NCBI RefSeq assembly: GCF_000023705.1
Contig: NC_012968.1
Coordinates: 1,674,001 to 1,738,000, forward strand
DNA: 64,000 nt
Reading direction: 5' to 3'
Source: Methylotenera mobilis JLW8
Lineage (GTDB): Bacteria > Pseudomonadota > Gammaproteobacteria > Burkholderiales > Methylophilaceae
Shown here: positions 49,827 through 58,853 of the stretch, piece by piece
Layout of the letters: the number at the start of each line of letters is the position of its first letter
Numbering within the stretch: position 1 is the stretch's first letter
Notes under the pieces: model-generated
Seen by the model: only the letters and a program-made list of their open reading frames with translations
Told to the model about the DNA's origin: nothing
Database searches by the model: none
Program-made: the position numbers and the translations under genes

Positions 49827-50846
49827 GTGAATTTCCAGGAAGAGTTTCTGGGCATATCCCCTACGGGTGGTAGCCCTAAAATACATTTAGTTGAACGCAA
49901 AACCACGGATGTGCTAGAACAAGCGGACGCGCTGCCGTTCTGGTCGCAAGACTACACACAACTGAGTAAAGGCACTTTCTCGGGCGGACTGAGCAGTGTC
50001 ACGCATCACGGTGTGCAAGTGTTTCGCGAAACCATGAACCGAGCCGTTGACCAAATCGCGTTTGCACCAGCGGATGCCTACGTGATTGGCCTACCGACCA
50101 TCATTGAGGGCGATGCCTCATGGGGGCTGATGCCAGTCAAGCCCAACGCCATGATTACTCTGGATAAAAATGCTGAGTTGGTGTTTCGCACCTCTAACTT
50201 ATCAGAAATCACGGCAGCTGTTATTTCAGCACAACGCTTGGAAGAATATGCCGCCCAAGTGGAATGGATAGATCTGCGCAAAGCAATGGAAAGCGTGAAG
50301 CCAGTAGAGCGTATCTCTCCCGATGTCACCGCCCGTTTGCAAGCATCACTTACCGACGGCATGCACTATGTATCCAAGTTTCGCGATACAGAAGATGCAG
50401 AACAGATATGGCGCCTCTTCGAAAATGACCTGATGGCAACCTGTTTGCAAGCACTATTGCAGGCTAGCAATAGCCCTAATCACAGCCACGACCACCGCAT
50501 TCATCGCTATATCGTCAATCGCGTGCGTGACCTCACACTTTCAAGCTCAGGTTACCCGCTAACGATAGAAGAGCTCTGTATTAGCCTGCGCATCAGCAGG
50601 CGAACCTTGAATCATGCCTTTATCCGAGTACTAGGCATTACACCGGTTGCCTACATGCGTAATGTACGCCTGCACCGCATACGCGCAGAGCTGCAATCTG
50701 CACCGCACCAAGTCAGATACATTGCTAGCGTAGCTGCGAAATGGGGGTTCTGGCATATGAGCTTATTCTCGCGCTATTACCGCGAGTTATTTGGTGAAAC
50801 ACCAATAGAGACGCTGTCGCGCTCACGCGTCGGTGAACGGCACTGA
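49827..50846 (+). CDS. AraC/XylS-family regulator, probable activator of mau
   Basis: 339 residues: an N-terminal domain without clear cupin motifs (about 1-210) and a C-terminal AraC DNA-binding domain (about 225-335). The first helix-turn-helix is in TIEELCISLRISRRTLNHAF and the second near RYIASVAAKWGFWHMSLFSRYYRELFGETP. The shape resembles EutR-type regulators. GTG start at 49827 has GAGGAGA six bases upstream. Divergent from mauF with five copies of a shared element between. In Paracoccus the mau activator (MauR) is of the LysR type, so this would be a different solution. Confidence 0.88.
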   Translation: MNFQEEFLGISPTGGSPKIHLVERKTTDVLEQADALPFWSQDYTQLSKGTFSGGLSSVTHHGVQVFRETMNRAVDQIAFAPADAYVIGLPTIIEGDASWGLMPVKPNAMITLDKNAELVFRTSNLSEITAAVISAQRLEEYAAQVEWIDLRKAMESVKPVERISPDVTARLQASLTDGMHYVSKFRDTEDAEQIWRLFENDLMATCLQALLQASNSPNHSHDHRIHRYIVNRVRDLTLSSSGYPLTIEELCISLRISRRTLNHAFIRVLGITPVAYMRNVRLHRIRAELQSAPHQVRYIASVAAKWGFWHMSLFSRYYRELFGETPIETLSRSRVGERH

Positions 50847-50976
50847 GCAGAGCGCTTGCTTCCCCGCAGGGTGAAGTAAGTACTACCGTGTCAGCAGTTA
50901 TTTTATTTATACATTTGTTTATATATAGTCTTTGGCCACGAGTGGGCAAAGCGTTAACTTAGGAGGTCGTCGCATA

Positions 50977-51195
50977 ATGGGTTCTTTTAGTATCTGGCAT
51001 TGGTTGATCGTACTGCTGATTGTGGCATTGGTGTTTGGCACCAAAAAATTACGTAATATTGGCGGCGACGTTGGCGGCGCAGTCAAAAATTTTAAAGAAG
51101 CGGTCAATGAAGGAAAAAGCAGCCCTGCCCTCGAACATGGCAACACCGCAGGCGGGCAAACGGTAGAGCATGATGCTACTCAGGCCAGACATTAA
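50977..51195 (+). CDS. tatA: Sec-independent translocase protein TatA
   Basis: 72 residues starting [21 protein letters not shown] at ATG 50977, chosen because AGGAGG lies at 50961-50966 and the membrane helix begins at once; an open start at 50932 would put a polar stretch in front. Transmembrane helix 5-20, then [21 protein letters not shown], the family amphipathic helix. First gene of tatABC. Its stop lies in a 13-base tandem repeat. Confidence 0.95.
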   Translation: MGSFSIWHWLIVLLIVALVFGTKKLRNIGGDVGGAVKNFKEAVNEGKSSPALEHGNTAGGQTVEHDATQARH

Positions 51196-51221
51196 GGCCA
51201 AACATAAAGGCTAGTCACTAA
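51183..51221 (+). repeat. Three-copy 13-base tandem repeat spanning the tatA stop
   Basis: GGCCAGACATTAA (51183-51195, ending in the tatA stop), GGCCAAACATAAA (51196-51208) and GGCTAGTCACTAA (51209-51221). Confidence 0.8.
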
Positions 51222-51244
51222 GTTACCCAGGACATCACTACATC

Positions 51245-51667
51245 ATGTTTGATATTGCATTCTCTGAGCTTATTGTTATCGGCGTGGTGGCACTCATTGC
51301 CATCGGCCCAGACAAACTACCCAAAGTGGCACGCACCGCAGGTCATCTGTTTGGCCGAGCGCAACGCTACATCAATGATGTCAAATCCGAAATGGACAAT
51401 GAACTGCGCATAGAAGAGCTACAGAAGCTGCAGAATGAGATACTGGAAAATACGCAAGCCGCACCTAAATACCAGGTAGGTCAGGTAATCCGCCATGGAC
51501 AGATTGTCCGCGATGACCTGCTTACCCATCATGATCAGCTCACCCATGATATAGACGAAAACGAAGAGCTAGCAGCAAAACCTGTACATCCCACCACGAT
51601 GACAGAGGGTGACTATATCCCAACACCACTCCGGTCACAGCCGCTAAATCAAGCGAAGGCTAGCTAA
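51245..51667 (+). CDS. tatB: Sec-independent translocase protein TatB
   Basis: 140 residues. N-terminal FDIAFSELIVIGVVALIAIGPDKLPKVART (read in pieces) is the TatB helix with the conserved Glu8 and GP hinge; a long amphipathic helix follows (about 25-75) and a variable polar tail. Receives Tat substrates with TatC. Ends one base before the tatC start. Confidence 0.95.
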   Translation: MFDIAFSELIVIGVVALIAIGPDKLPKVARTAGHLFGRAQRYINDVKSEMDNELRIEELQKLQNEILENTQAAPKYQVGQVIRHGQIVRDDLLTHHDQLTHDIDENEELAAKPVHPTTMTEGDYIPTPLRSQPLNQAKAS

Positions 51668-51668
51668 A

Positions 51669-52433
51669 TTGGGCATCGCAGATAACTTAGTCTCACATCT
51701 GGTTGAATTACGTAATCGCCTGTTACGTATAGCAGTGGTGTTGCTACTACTCATCATCGCCCTATTCCCGTTCGCCAACGACATTTACCACTTCCTAGCC
51801 ATGCCGCTACTAGCAAGCCTGCCTGCTGGCGGGCAGATGATTGCTACCGATGTCACCACGCCGTTCTTTGTGCCAATGAAGAGTGTGCTACTGACCGCCT
51901 TTGTTATCTCGCTACCGCACACCCTGTATCAGATATGGGCTTTTGTCGCGCCAGGGCTATACACGCATGAACGCCGTCTAATCTGGCCATTGGTATTTGC
52001 CAGCACTATACTTTTTCTATGCGGCATGGCATTTGCCTACTTTTTAGTGTTTCCGGTGATTTTCGGCTTTATTAGCAACACCGCGCCTGAAGGCGTGGCA
52101 GTGATGACAGACATCGGCAATTACCTAGACTTCACCATGTCGCTTTTTATCGCATTTGGCCTCGCATTTGAAGTGCCGGTTGCCGTAGTACTTCTAGTGA
52201 CAACAGGTGTAGTAAGCATTGCCAGCTTACGTGAAGCACGCGCCTACGTGCTAGTTGGTGCCTTTGTGTTAGGTGCCATATTCACACCGCCAGATGTGAT
52301 CTCTCAGTTTATGCTGGCGATGCCGCTATGGCTACTATATGAAGCAGGCATCCTCGTCGCTAGCTTGATGCAACGTACACAACAAACCAGTGCATCTACT
52401 GCCAGTAGCCAACTATTGCCATTGGATAAATAA
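51669..52433 (+). CDS. tatC: Sec-independent translocase protein TatC
   Basis: 254 residues with six membrane helices; recognises the twin-arginine signal. SHLVELRNRLLRIAVV at the N-terminus (with the Glu15-type contact in HLVELR), FVAPGLYTHERRLIWP and the conserved IFTPPDVISQFMLAMPLWLLYE are present. Start codon is TTG at 51669, one base after the tatB stop, so translation is probably coupled. No his genes adjoin, unlike the hisE-tatABC order frequent in betaproteobacteria. Confidence 0.96.
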   Translation: MGIADNLVSHLVELRNRLLRIAVVLLLLIIALFPFANDIYHFLAMPLLASLPAGGQMIATDVTTPFFVPMKSVLLTAFVISLPHTLYQIWAFVAPGLYTHERRLIWPLVFASTILFLCGMAFAYFLVFPVIFGFISNTAPEGVAVMTDIGNYLDFTMSLFIAFGLAFEVPVAVVLLVTTGVVSIASLREARAYVLVGAFVLGAIFTPPDVISQFMLAMPLWLLYEAGILVASLMQRTQQTSASTASSQLLPLDK

Positions 52434-52462
52434 TCCAATATTAGATAAATAACCCAGTATTA
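52425..52462 (+). repeat. 19-base tandem duplication spanning the tatC stop
   Basis: GATAAATAATCCAATATTA (52425-52443) and GATAAATAACCCAGTATTA (52444-52462), 17 of 19 identical; the tatC TAA (52431-52433) lies in the first copy. Confidence 0.85.
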
Positions 52463-52551
52463 TCAGTGCCATCGCTAGCTCATAAAACAAGCGTAAATCC
52501 AGTTACGGCAAAACACTGACACCCAATACCGATTAAAGCAGCAGCACAAAA

Positions 52552-52577
52552 TAAAAAAGCCAGCTAAACGCTGGCTT
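52552..52577 (-). terminator. Rho-independent terminator after tRNA-Pro
   Basis: AAGCCAGC (52557-52564) and GCTGGCTT (52570-52577), 5-base loop; on the minus strand followed by a T-rich run (complement of ATAAAAAA). Lies 38 bases past the tRNA 3' end; may also stop tatC read-through. Confidence 0.85.
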
Positions 52578-52615
52578 CATATTAGAACTTCTTGATGCTA
52601 TAACTTCTTGATTTT

Positions 52616-52692
52616 TGGTCGGGACGGTGTGATTCGAACACACGACCCCTTGCACCCCATGCAAGTACGCTACCAGGCTGCGCTACGCCCCG
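52616..52692 (-). tRNA. tRNA-Pro (anticodon GGG)
   Basis: 77-nt cloverleaf on the minus strand starting CGGGGCGTAGCGCAGCCTGG, anticodon loop ATGGGGT (anticodon GGG), T-loop TTCGAAT and an encoded CCA end. Acceptor pairs CGGGGCG with its 3' partner. It closes the ihfA-merR unit, a layout common in proteobacteria. Confidence 0.97.
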
Positions 52693-52803
52693 AACCGTTG
52701 CTACCTATTACTGGTAACAAGGCGTGTATTATAGCGCAAAAGCCATGTCGCCATAAATCTGGCAGCATAAATAATTAGTCCACGGATAGGATACGGTCTT
52801 AAA

Positions 52804-53295
52804 TTAATGTGAAGTCTTGGCTAAAGAAAAATCCGTACGTAATAAATTTAAAATTTCACGCAACTCAGCTTTAACTGCTTGGTAATCAAAAGCAGTGCCC
52901 TTGCCTTCACCTGCAGCTATCATTGCAGGTTCAATGTCGGCAGATGTAGCCACAGCACTTTTCGCGCTGGTTGGTTTCTCACCATGCCCAGCTTTCGTAT
53001 TGAACTCAAGGTCATCTAGGCGATTACGCGCACCACTGATGGTAAAGCCTTGCTCATACAACAACTCGCGGATACGTCGAATCAGTAGCACTTCATGATG
53101 CTGATAATAACGGCGATTACCACGACGCTTGACTGGTTTAAGCTGTGTAAACTCCTGCTCCCAGTACCTTAAAACATGCGGTTTAACGCCACAAAGCTCG
53201 CTTACCTCACCAATAGTAAAGTAGCGCTTTGCTGGAATTGGTGGCAATTGCACCTTGGCGACCTGTTCAGTCATACTTTCGGCTTTCTCACTCAT
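52804..53295 (-). CDS. MerR-family regulator of the ihfA-linked type
   Basis: 163 residues. Winged-helix N-terminal domain with YFTIGEVSELCGVKPHVLRYWEQEF (read in pieces, about 25-49) and RRGNRRYYQHHEVLLIRRI. The C-terminal half lacks effector cysteines and is low-complexity, then DYQAVKAELREILNLL. This type is constantly found between ihfA and tRNA-Pro, role unknown. The start at 53295 has a poor ribosome site; MTEQ at 53274 is an alternative. Confidence 0.88.
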   Translation of the reverse strand: MSEKAESMTEQVAKVQLPPIPAKRYFTIGEVSELCGVKPHVLRYWEQEFTQLKPVKRRGNRRYYQHHEVLLIRRIRELLYEQGFTISGARNRLDDLEFNTKAGHGEKPTSAKSAVATSADIEPAMIAAGEGKGTAFDYQAVKAELREILNLLRTDFSLAKTSH

Positions 53296-53313
53296 ATAAC
53301 TACTACACTAAAG

Positions 53314-53341
53314 TATATTCGATATATATTCGGATATATTC
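53314..53341. repeat. Three helically phased TATATTC copies upstream of merR
   Basis: TATATTC at 53314-53320, 53325-53331 and 53335-53341, 11 and 10 bases apart, i.e. on one face of the helix, just before the merR start. May be an intrinsic bend or a direct-repeat operator. Confidence 0.45.
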
Positions 53342-53548
53342 AAGATACATTAAGAACACACTAAGAAAACTAACACATCACTACCAGACAACTTTTACCG
53401 TACTTTATAAGTAAAGTCTTTTAATAACTAAAAAAACTTTTACAACTAAATACTTTGTAACTTAAGACCCTTTAACCTAGACCCTACTTTTAGCCTAGGC
53501 CTAATGACTTAGGACCTTATCAGGTACGGCAGTCATGACTGACACCGA

Positions 53549-53842
53549 CTAAGATGCAAAGTTTGCGTCAACTTTGCTTTTTAATTTTTGGCTGGCATGA
53601 AACGTCACCACACGTCGTGCAGTAATTGGTATTTCTTCACCAGTTTTAGGATTACGGCCAGGACGTTCTGATTTTTGACGCAATTCAAAATTACCAAAAC
53701 CAGACAACTTCACACTATCACCGGCTTCTAGTGCAGTACGCACTTCTTCAAAAAATGCCTCCACCATATCTTTGGCTTCACGCTTATTCAACCCAACTTG
53801 CTCATACAGTAAATCAGCAAGTTCAGCTTTTGTTAAAGTCAT
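53549..53842 (-). CDS. ihfA: Integration host factor subunit alpha
   Basis: DNA-bending protein subunit. 97 residues from ATG 53842 (GGGAG five bases upstream; a GTG two codons earlier is less likely). [24 protein letters not shown] start, [12 protein letters not shown] core and the minor-groove arm [14 protein letters not shown] are standard. Downstream of pheT as in most proteobacteria; its partner ihfB is not in the window. Confidence 0.97.
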   Translation of the reverse strand: MTLTKAELADLLYEQVGLNKREAKDMVEAFFEEVRTALEAGDSVKLSGFGNFELRQKSERPGRNPKTGEEIPITARRVVTFHASQKLKSKVDANFAS

Positions 53843-53902
53843 AAACACTCCCGTTTTTTAATGCTTTGTATCGCTATTTAATATTATTGATGATGCTAAA
53901 TG

Positions 53903-53939
53903 CAAAAAAATAAATCCCCCTGCCACAGGGTGGAGGATT
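53903..53939 (-). terminator. Hairpin between pheT and ihfA
   Basis: On the minus strand AATCCTCC-CCCTG pairs with CAGGG-GGATT, followed by TATTTTTTT. Directly after the pheT stop. Since ihfA continues on the same strand it likely acts as a partial terminator. Confidence 0.65.
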
Positions 53940-56308
53940 TAGTTTCTTAATACTGCATCAAATTTTATTTGCAACAATTGTAGCAGATTTGCGATTGCTG
54001 TATCGGCATCACTATCTGTTAATGTCTTTTGAGTATCGTGCATAAGTACTGATAATGCAAGGCTTTTTTTGTTTTCAGGCACACCTTTGCCTTGATACAA
54101 ATCGAACAATGCCACATCTGCAATCAAGGCGATATTTTCTGCTTTAATTGCACTTAATACTGCTTGCACAGCAACAGTTTCATCTAACACGATAGCCAAA
54201 TCGCGGCGCACAGGCAGTAGTTTTGATACCTCTTGATATGCTGGTAATGCACGCGCCACAATCGCGTCCACATCAAGCTCAAACACATAAGTGCTTTTCG
54301 CCAGATCGTAATGCTGCTGCCACTTAGGATGCAACTTACCTAACCAGCCAATAGCCTTGCCGTTTAGCATGACTTTCGCAGATTGACCAGGATGCAAGGC
54401 ACAGTGCTCGGCTTTTTCATAAGTTACTTGCTTATGCAGGCCATCAGCACCAATCAAGCTATCCACGTGCGCTTTCACGTCAAAGAAATCAATCTCGGTA
54501 TTGCTTGCAGCCCATTGCTCAGGCTTAGCACTACCATAGGCCAGACCAGACACGCGCGTAGTTTCTTGGTAAGCACCAGCCTGCTGTTGGTACACGGCAC
54601 CAATCTCGAACAAGTACGCACGCTCTTGCTTGCGATTAAGGTTATAAGTAAGTACATCCAGCAAACCGCCCCACAAGCTAGTACGCATCACACTCAGGTT
54701 ACTAGCAATTGGGTTCTTCAGTTTAATCGGTGCTGGGTTACCAATTAGATCACGCTCCCAGCTTTCATCCACGAAACTGTAGGTCACTACTTCTTGGTAG
54801 CCTACAGATACCAAACTGTCGCGTAGTTGGTTCAAGTGTAAGCGCTGCTCAGGTGCAGCCAGCATGTTTAAACTGGCGACCGGCGCTAACGCTGGGATGT
54901 GGTCGTAACCATGTAAACGTGCCACTTCTTCAATCAAATCTTCTTCGATATTGATATCAAAACGATAGCTAGGTGGTACTACAGTAAACACCTCAGCTGC
55001 ACTACTAAACTCAAAACCAAGCTGTGTTAATAATTGTGCAACTTTTTCTTGTGTCAGGCTAATACCTAATACAGAAATCAGGCGTGACATTCTTAGTTTT
55101 ACTGCATCACGCGCTGGCAATGCAGACATCACTTCAGTAACAGGGCCCACTTGGCCGCCACACAAAGTTTTAATCAGTGCAGTTGCATACTCAAGCGCAT
55201 TACGCGTATTGCCAAAATCCACACCGCGCTCAAAGCGGTAAGATGAATCCGTGCTGAAACCCAATCTGCGCGCTTTACCTGCAATCACCGCTGGGGTGAA
55301 GAATGCACTTTCTAAGAAAATATCGGTGGTTGCATCATCGACAGAGCTAGGCTTACCGCCCATCACACCAGCCAATGCCAGTGCGCCATTGCTATCGGCA
55401 ATCACCAGGTCATCTGCTTTTAATTCTATGGTTTGGTCATTCAGTAAGGCAATAGACTCTCCCGCGTTAGCAAAACGCACACTGATATCGCCATGCAATT
55501 TAGCTGCATCAAACGCGTGCATAGGCTGCCCTAGCTCTAACAACACGTAGTTAGTAATATCCACCACCACGCTAATACTGCGCAAGCCGCTACGCTCCAA
55601 ACGCTTTACCATCCATGCCGGTGTTGTTGCAGCAGTATTAACCCCTGTGATTAAACGGCCACAATAACGTGGGCAAACGACTGATTCATTCACTTGCACG
55701 TTTTTGCTGTTTGCATGTTCAGCCACCACAGGGACAATTGCGTTAAAGCGTGTTGGTGCGCCGGTAATCGCGGCAACGTCGCGCGCAATACCGGTCAAAC
55801 TCAAGCAATCACTACGGTTAGGCGTAAGTTTTAATGTAAATAGATGATCGTTTAGATCCAGATATTCTCGAATATCCTGCCCTACTACCGCATCATTATC
55901 CAACTCAAGTAAGCCGGTGGCTTCAGCGCTAATGCCCAACTCTTTGGATGAGCACATCATGCCAAATGACTCTACGCCGCGTACCTTGGCTTGTTTAATC
56001 GAAATACCAGGCAACTCAGCACCCACCATCGCACATGGTGCCATCAGGCCAGCACGCGCATTGGCCGCACCGCATACAATCTGTAAGGGTTCAGCCAAGC
56101 CCACATCCACCTTGCACACTTGCAGACGATCTGCATCTGGGTGTTTTTCAGCAGAAAGGATTTTAGCCACAACCACTTTGCTAAAAGCTGCAGCTACCGG
56201 CTGCATCTCTTCCACTTCCAGCCCAGCCATCGTTAGAGCATGACTCAGTGCCTGACTATCTAAATCTGTATCGACTAAACTGCGTAACCAATTTTCTGAA
56301 AATTGCAT
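53939..56308 (-). CDS. pheT: Phenylalanine-tRNA ligase beta subunit
   Basis: 789 residues, the long bacterial form. N-terminal tRNA-binding OB domain (about 40-150, VVAKILSAEKHPDADRLQVC), B3/B4 editing region (about 200-400), B5 (about 405-475) and the C-terminal anticodon-binding FDX domain (about 695-789) with VSKLLPVRRDLAIVLDE. Works as alpha2beta2 with PheS, encoded 86 bases upstream. Confidence 0.97.
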   Translation of the reverse strand: MQFSENWLRSLVDTDLDSQALSHALTMAGLEVEEMQPVAAAFSKVVVAKILSAEKHPDADRLQVCKVDVGLAEPLQIVCGAANARAGLMAPCAMVGAELPGISIKQAKVRGVESFGMMCSSKELGISAEATGLLELDNDAVVGQDIREYLDLNDHLFTLKLTPNRSDCLSLTGIARDVAAITGAPTRFNAIVPVVAEHANSKNVQVNESVVCPRYCGRLITGVNTAATTPAWMVKRLERSGLRSISVVVDITNYVLLELGQPMHAFDAAKLHGDISVRFANAGESIALLNDQTIELKADDLVIADSNGALALAGVMGGKPSSVDDATTDIFLESAFFTPAVIAGKARRLGFSTDSSYRFERGVDFGNTRNALEYATALIKTLCGGQVGPVTEVMSALPARDAVKLRMSRLISVLGISLTQEKVAQLLTQLGFEFSSAAEVFTVVPPSYRFDINIEEDLIEEVARLHGYDHIPALAPVASLNMLAAPEQRLHLNQLRDSLVSVGYQEVVTYSFVDESWERDLIGNPAPIKLKNPIASNLSVMRTSLWGGLLDVLTYNLNRKQERAYLFEIGAVYQQQAGAYQETTRVSGLAYGSAKPEQWAASNTEIDFFDVKAHVDSLIGADGLHKQVTYEKAEHCALHPGQSAKVMLNGKAIGWLGKLHPKWQQHYDLAKSTYVFELDVDAIVARALPAYQEVSKLLPVRRDLAIVLDETVAVQAVLSAIKAENIALIADVALFDLYQGKGVPENKKSLALSVLMHDTQKTLTDSDADTAIANLLQLLQIKFDAVLRN

Positions 56309-56394
56309 AATGCTTTACAACCTTGAATTAAGGATTAAATTTTTAAGTACTCAATGTGAGCGTTTGCAAACTAGTATGTTATAGACTGTGTGCG

Positions 56395-57399
<1,005 letters not shown>

Positions 57400-57536
57400 T
57401 CAATCTTTAATTATGATTAATGCTATAGAGTTTAAAATCGAATTTTAAAATCAAGGCAGCGCCAATAATAGCGCCCTATAGATTTTTGTAATACATTGAT
57501 TTGCATGTAAAAATTGCAAAGCTGGATTTTACAGCA

Positions 57537-57565
57537 AAAAAAAGAGGCCGAAGCCTCTTTTTTTC
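57537..57565. terminator. Terminator between rplT and pheS
   Basis: AAAGAGGC (57541-57548) and GCCTCTTT (57553-57560), CGAA loop, T-runs in both directions (A7 on the left, T7 on the right). Forty bases after rplT on the minus strand; separates ribosomal genes from pheST. Confidence 0.85.
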
Positions 57566-57606
57566 ATCAAACTTAAATTAAGTTTGAAAAGTACTTACCT
57601 ACCTAC

Positions 57607-57966
57607 TTATGCTGCTAAACCAGCTTTTGCTAATTCTACGAATTTTGCAAATGCCGCTTTATCAAACACAGCCAAGTCAGCTAATACTTTACGATCCACT
57701 TCGATCGCAGCTTTTTTCAAGCCATTCATGAAACGGCTATATGTCAAACCGAACTCGCGTGAGCCGGCGTTGATACGCGCAATCCACAATGTGCGGAATT
57801 GACGTTTCTTTTGACGACGGTCACGATAAGCGTATTGACCCGCTTTCATTACCGCCTGTTTAGCTACGCGGTAAACGTTTTTACGACGACCACGGTAACC
57901 TTTAGCTGCTTTTAATACTTTTTTGTGTCTAGCGCGAGCGATGACACCACGTTTTACTCTAGGCAT
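57607..57966 (-). CDS. rplT: 50S ribosomal protein L20
   Basis: 119 residues, strongly basic N-terminal arm ([19 protein letters not shown]) and helical C-terminal domain with [20 protein letters not shown]. Binds 23S rRNA early in assembly and in E. coli represses its own operon. Nine bases after rpmI. Confidence 0.98.
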   Translation of the reverse strand: MPRVKRGVIARARHKKVLKAAKGYRGRRKNVYRVAKQAVMKAGQYAYRDRRQKKRQFRTLWIARINAGSREFGLTYSRFMNGLKKAAIEVDRKVLADLAVFDKAAFAKFVELAKAGLAA

Positions 57967-57975
57967 GTTCTACTC

Positions 57976-58173
57976 CTATTGTGTTGGCATCATAGCGCGG
58001 ACGCGCTTGACATCAGTTGAAGAAATGATCGCCGTGCCGCGTAATTTACGCTTTTGCTTGGTGGTCTTTTTCGTTAGGATATGGCGCAAGTGAGAGTGTG
58101 TACGCTTCACTTTACCATTACCCAAGAATTTGAAGCGCTTTTTGGCGCTGCTCTTGGTTTTCATCTTTGGCAT
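57976..58173 (-). CDS. rpmI: 50S ribosomal protein L35
   Basis: 65 residues, [20 protein letters not shown] start, [21 protein letters not shown] in the middle (read in pieces). AAGGAGAACAAAATG gives a strong ribosome site. Between infC (116 bases) and rplT. Confidence 0.98.
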   Translation of the reverse strand: MPKMKTKSSAKKRFKFLGNGKVKRTHSHLRHILTKKTTKQKRKLRGTAIISSTDVKRVRAMMPTQ

Positions 58174-58289
58174 TTTGTTCTCCTTAGAGTGGTTAAGAGT
58201 GCTTAGGCATGCCGTTTAGCCGTATCACTCAGGGGTACTACTTCTTTAGTGCAATCCCTAGTATCAAACTAGCAATTACTCAATTTAAA

Positions 58290-58814
58290 TTACTTAACTT
58301 TCTTAATCGGCCCCAATACCATCACCATTTGGCGACCTTCCATTTTCGGGTATTGTTCAACGACTGCGTATTCTTTCAAATCTGCTTCAACACGTTTCAA
58401 TAAAGCCATACCAAACTCTTGGTGTGTGATTTCGCGGCCTCTAAAACGCAAAGTGATTTTCGCTTTATCGCCATCTTGAATGAATCGAGTGATATTGCGC
58501 ACTTTAATGTTGTAATCACCATCATCCGTCCCTGGACGGAACTTGATTTCTTTTACAACCACTTGCTTTTGTTTAAGCTTAACTTCGTGCTGTCTTTTAC
58601 TCTCGGCATATTTAAATTTGCCGTAGTCCATCAACCTGCAAACAGGTGGCGCCGCATTTGGCGCTATCTCTACAAGATCAATGTCAGCTTCTTCCGCTTT
58701 TGCAAAAGCTTCAGCTAAACTCACAATACCTAAGGGCTCACCCTCAACACCCACCAAACGAATCTGTTGCGCTGTAATATCGCCATTGATTCGGGTTTCT
58801 TTGTCCTGTGCTAT
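58290..58814 (-). CDS. infC: Translation initiation factor IF-3 (AUA start)
   Basis: 174 residues when started at ATA 58812-58814, giving [20 protein letters not shown] before the VGVEGEPLG stretch where the first ordinary start codon would be. GGAG lies seven bases upstream of the ATA. Starting later would remove the conserved RING segment of the N-domain. Rare start codons in infC are the known basis for IF-3 self-control (AUU in E. coli). C-domain with [12 protein letters not shown] and [10 protein letters not shown] is complete. Confidence 0.93.
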   Translation of the reverse strand: MAQDKETRINGDITAQQIRLVGVEGEPLGIVSLAEAFAKAEEADIDLVEIAPNAAPPVCRLMDYGKFKYAESKRQHEVKLKQKQVVVKEIKFRPGTDDGDYNIKVRNITRFIQDGDKAKITLRFRGREITHQEFGMALLKRVEADLKEYAVVEQYPKMEGRQMVMVLGPIKKVK

Positions 58815-58853
58815 ATCAAATTCTCCAAATAGTTAAGCCGTGCACCTGTTTGC

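Noticed and set aside
52616-52692. tRNA-Pro as attachment site of a mau/tat island
   Set aside because: No integrase, no second copy of the tRNA 3' end on the far side of mau, and the tRNA sits in its normal ihfA-merR context.
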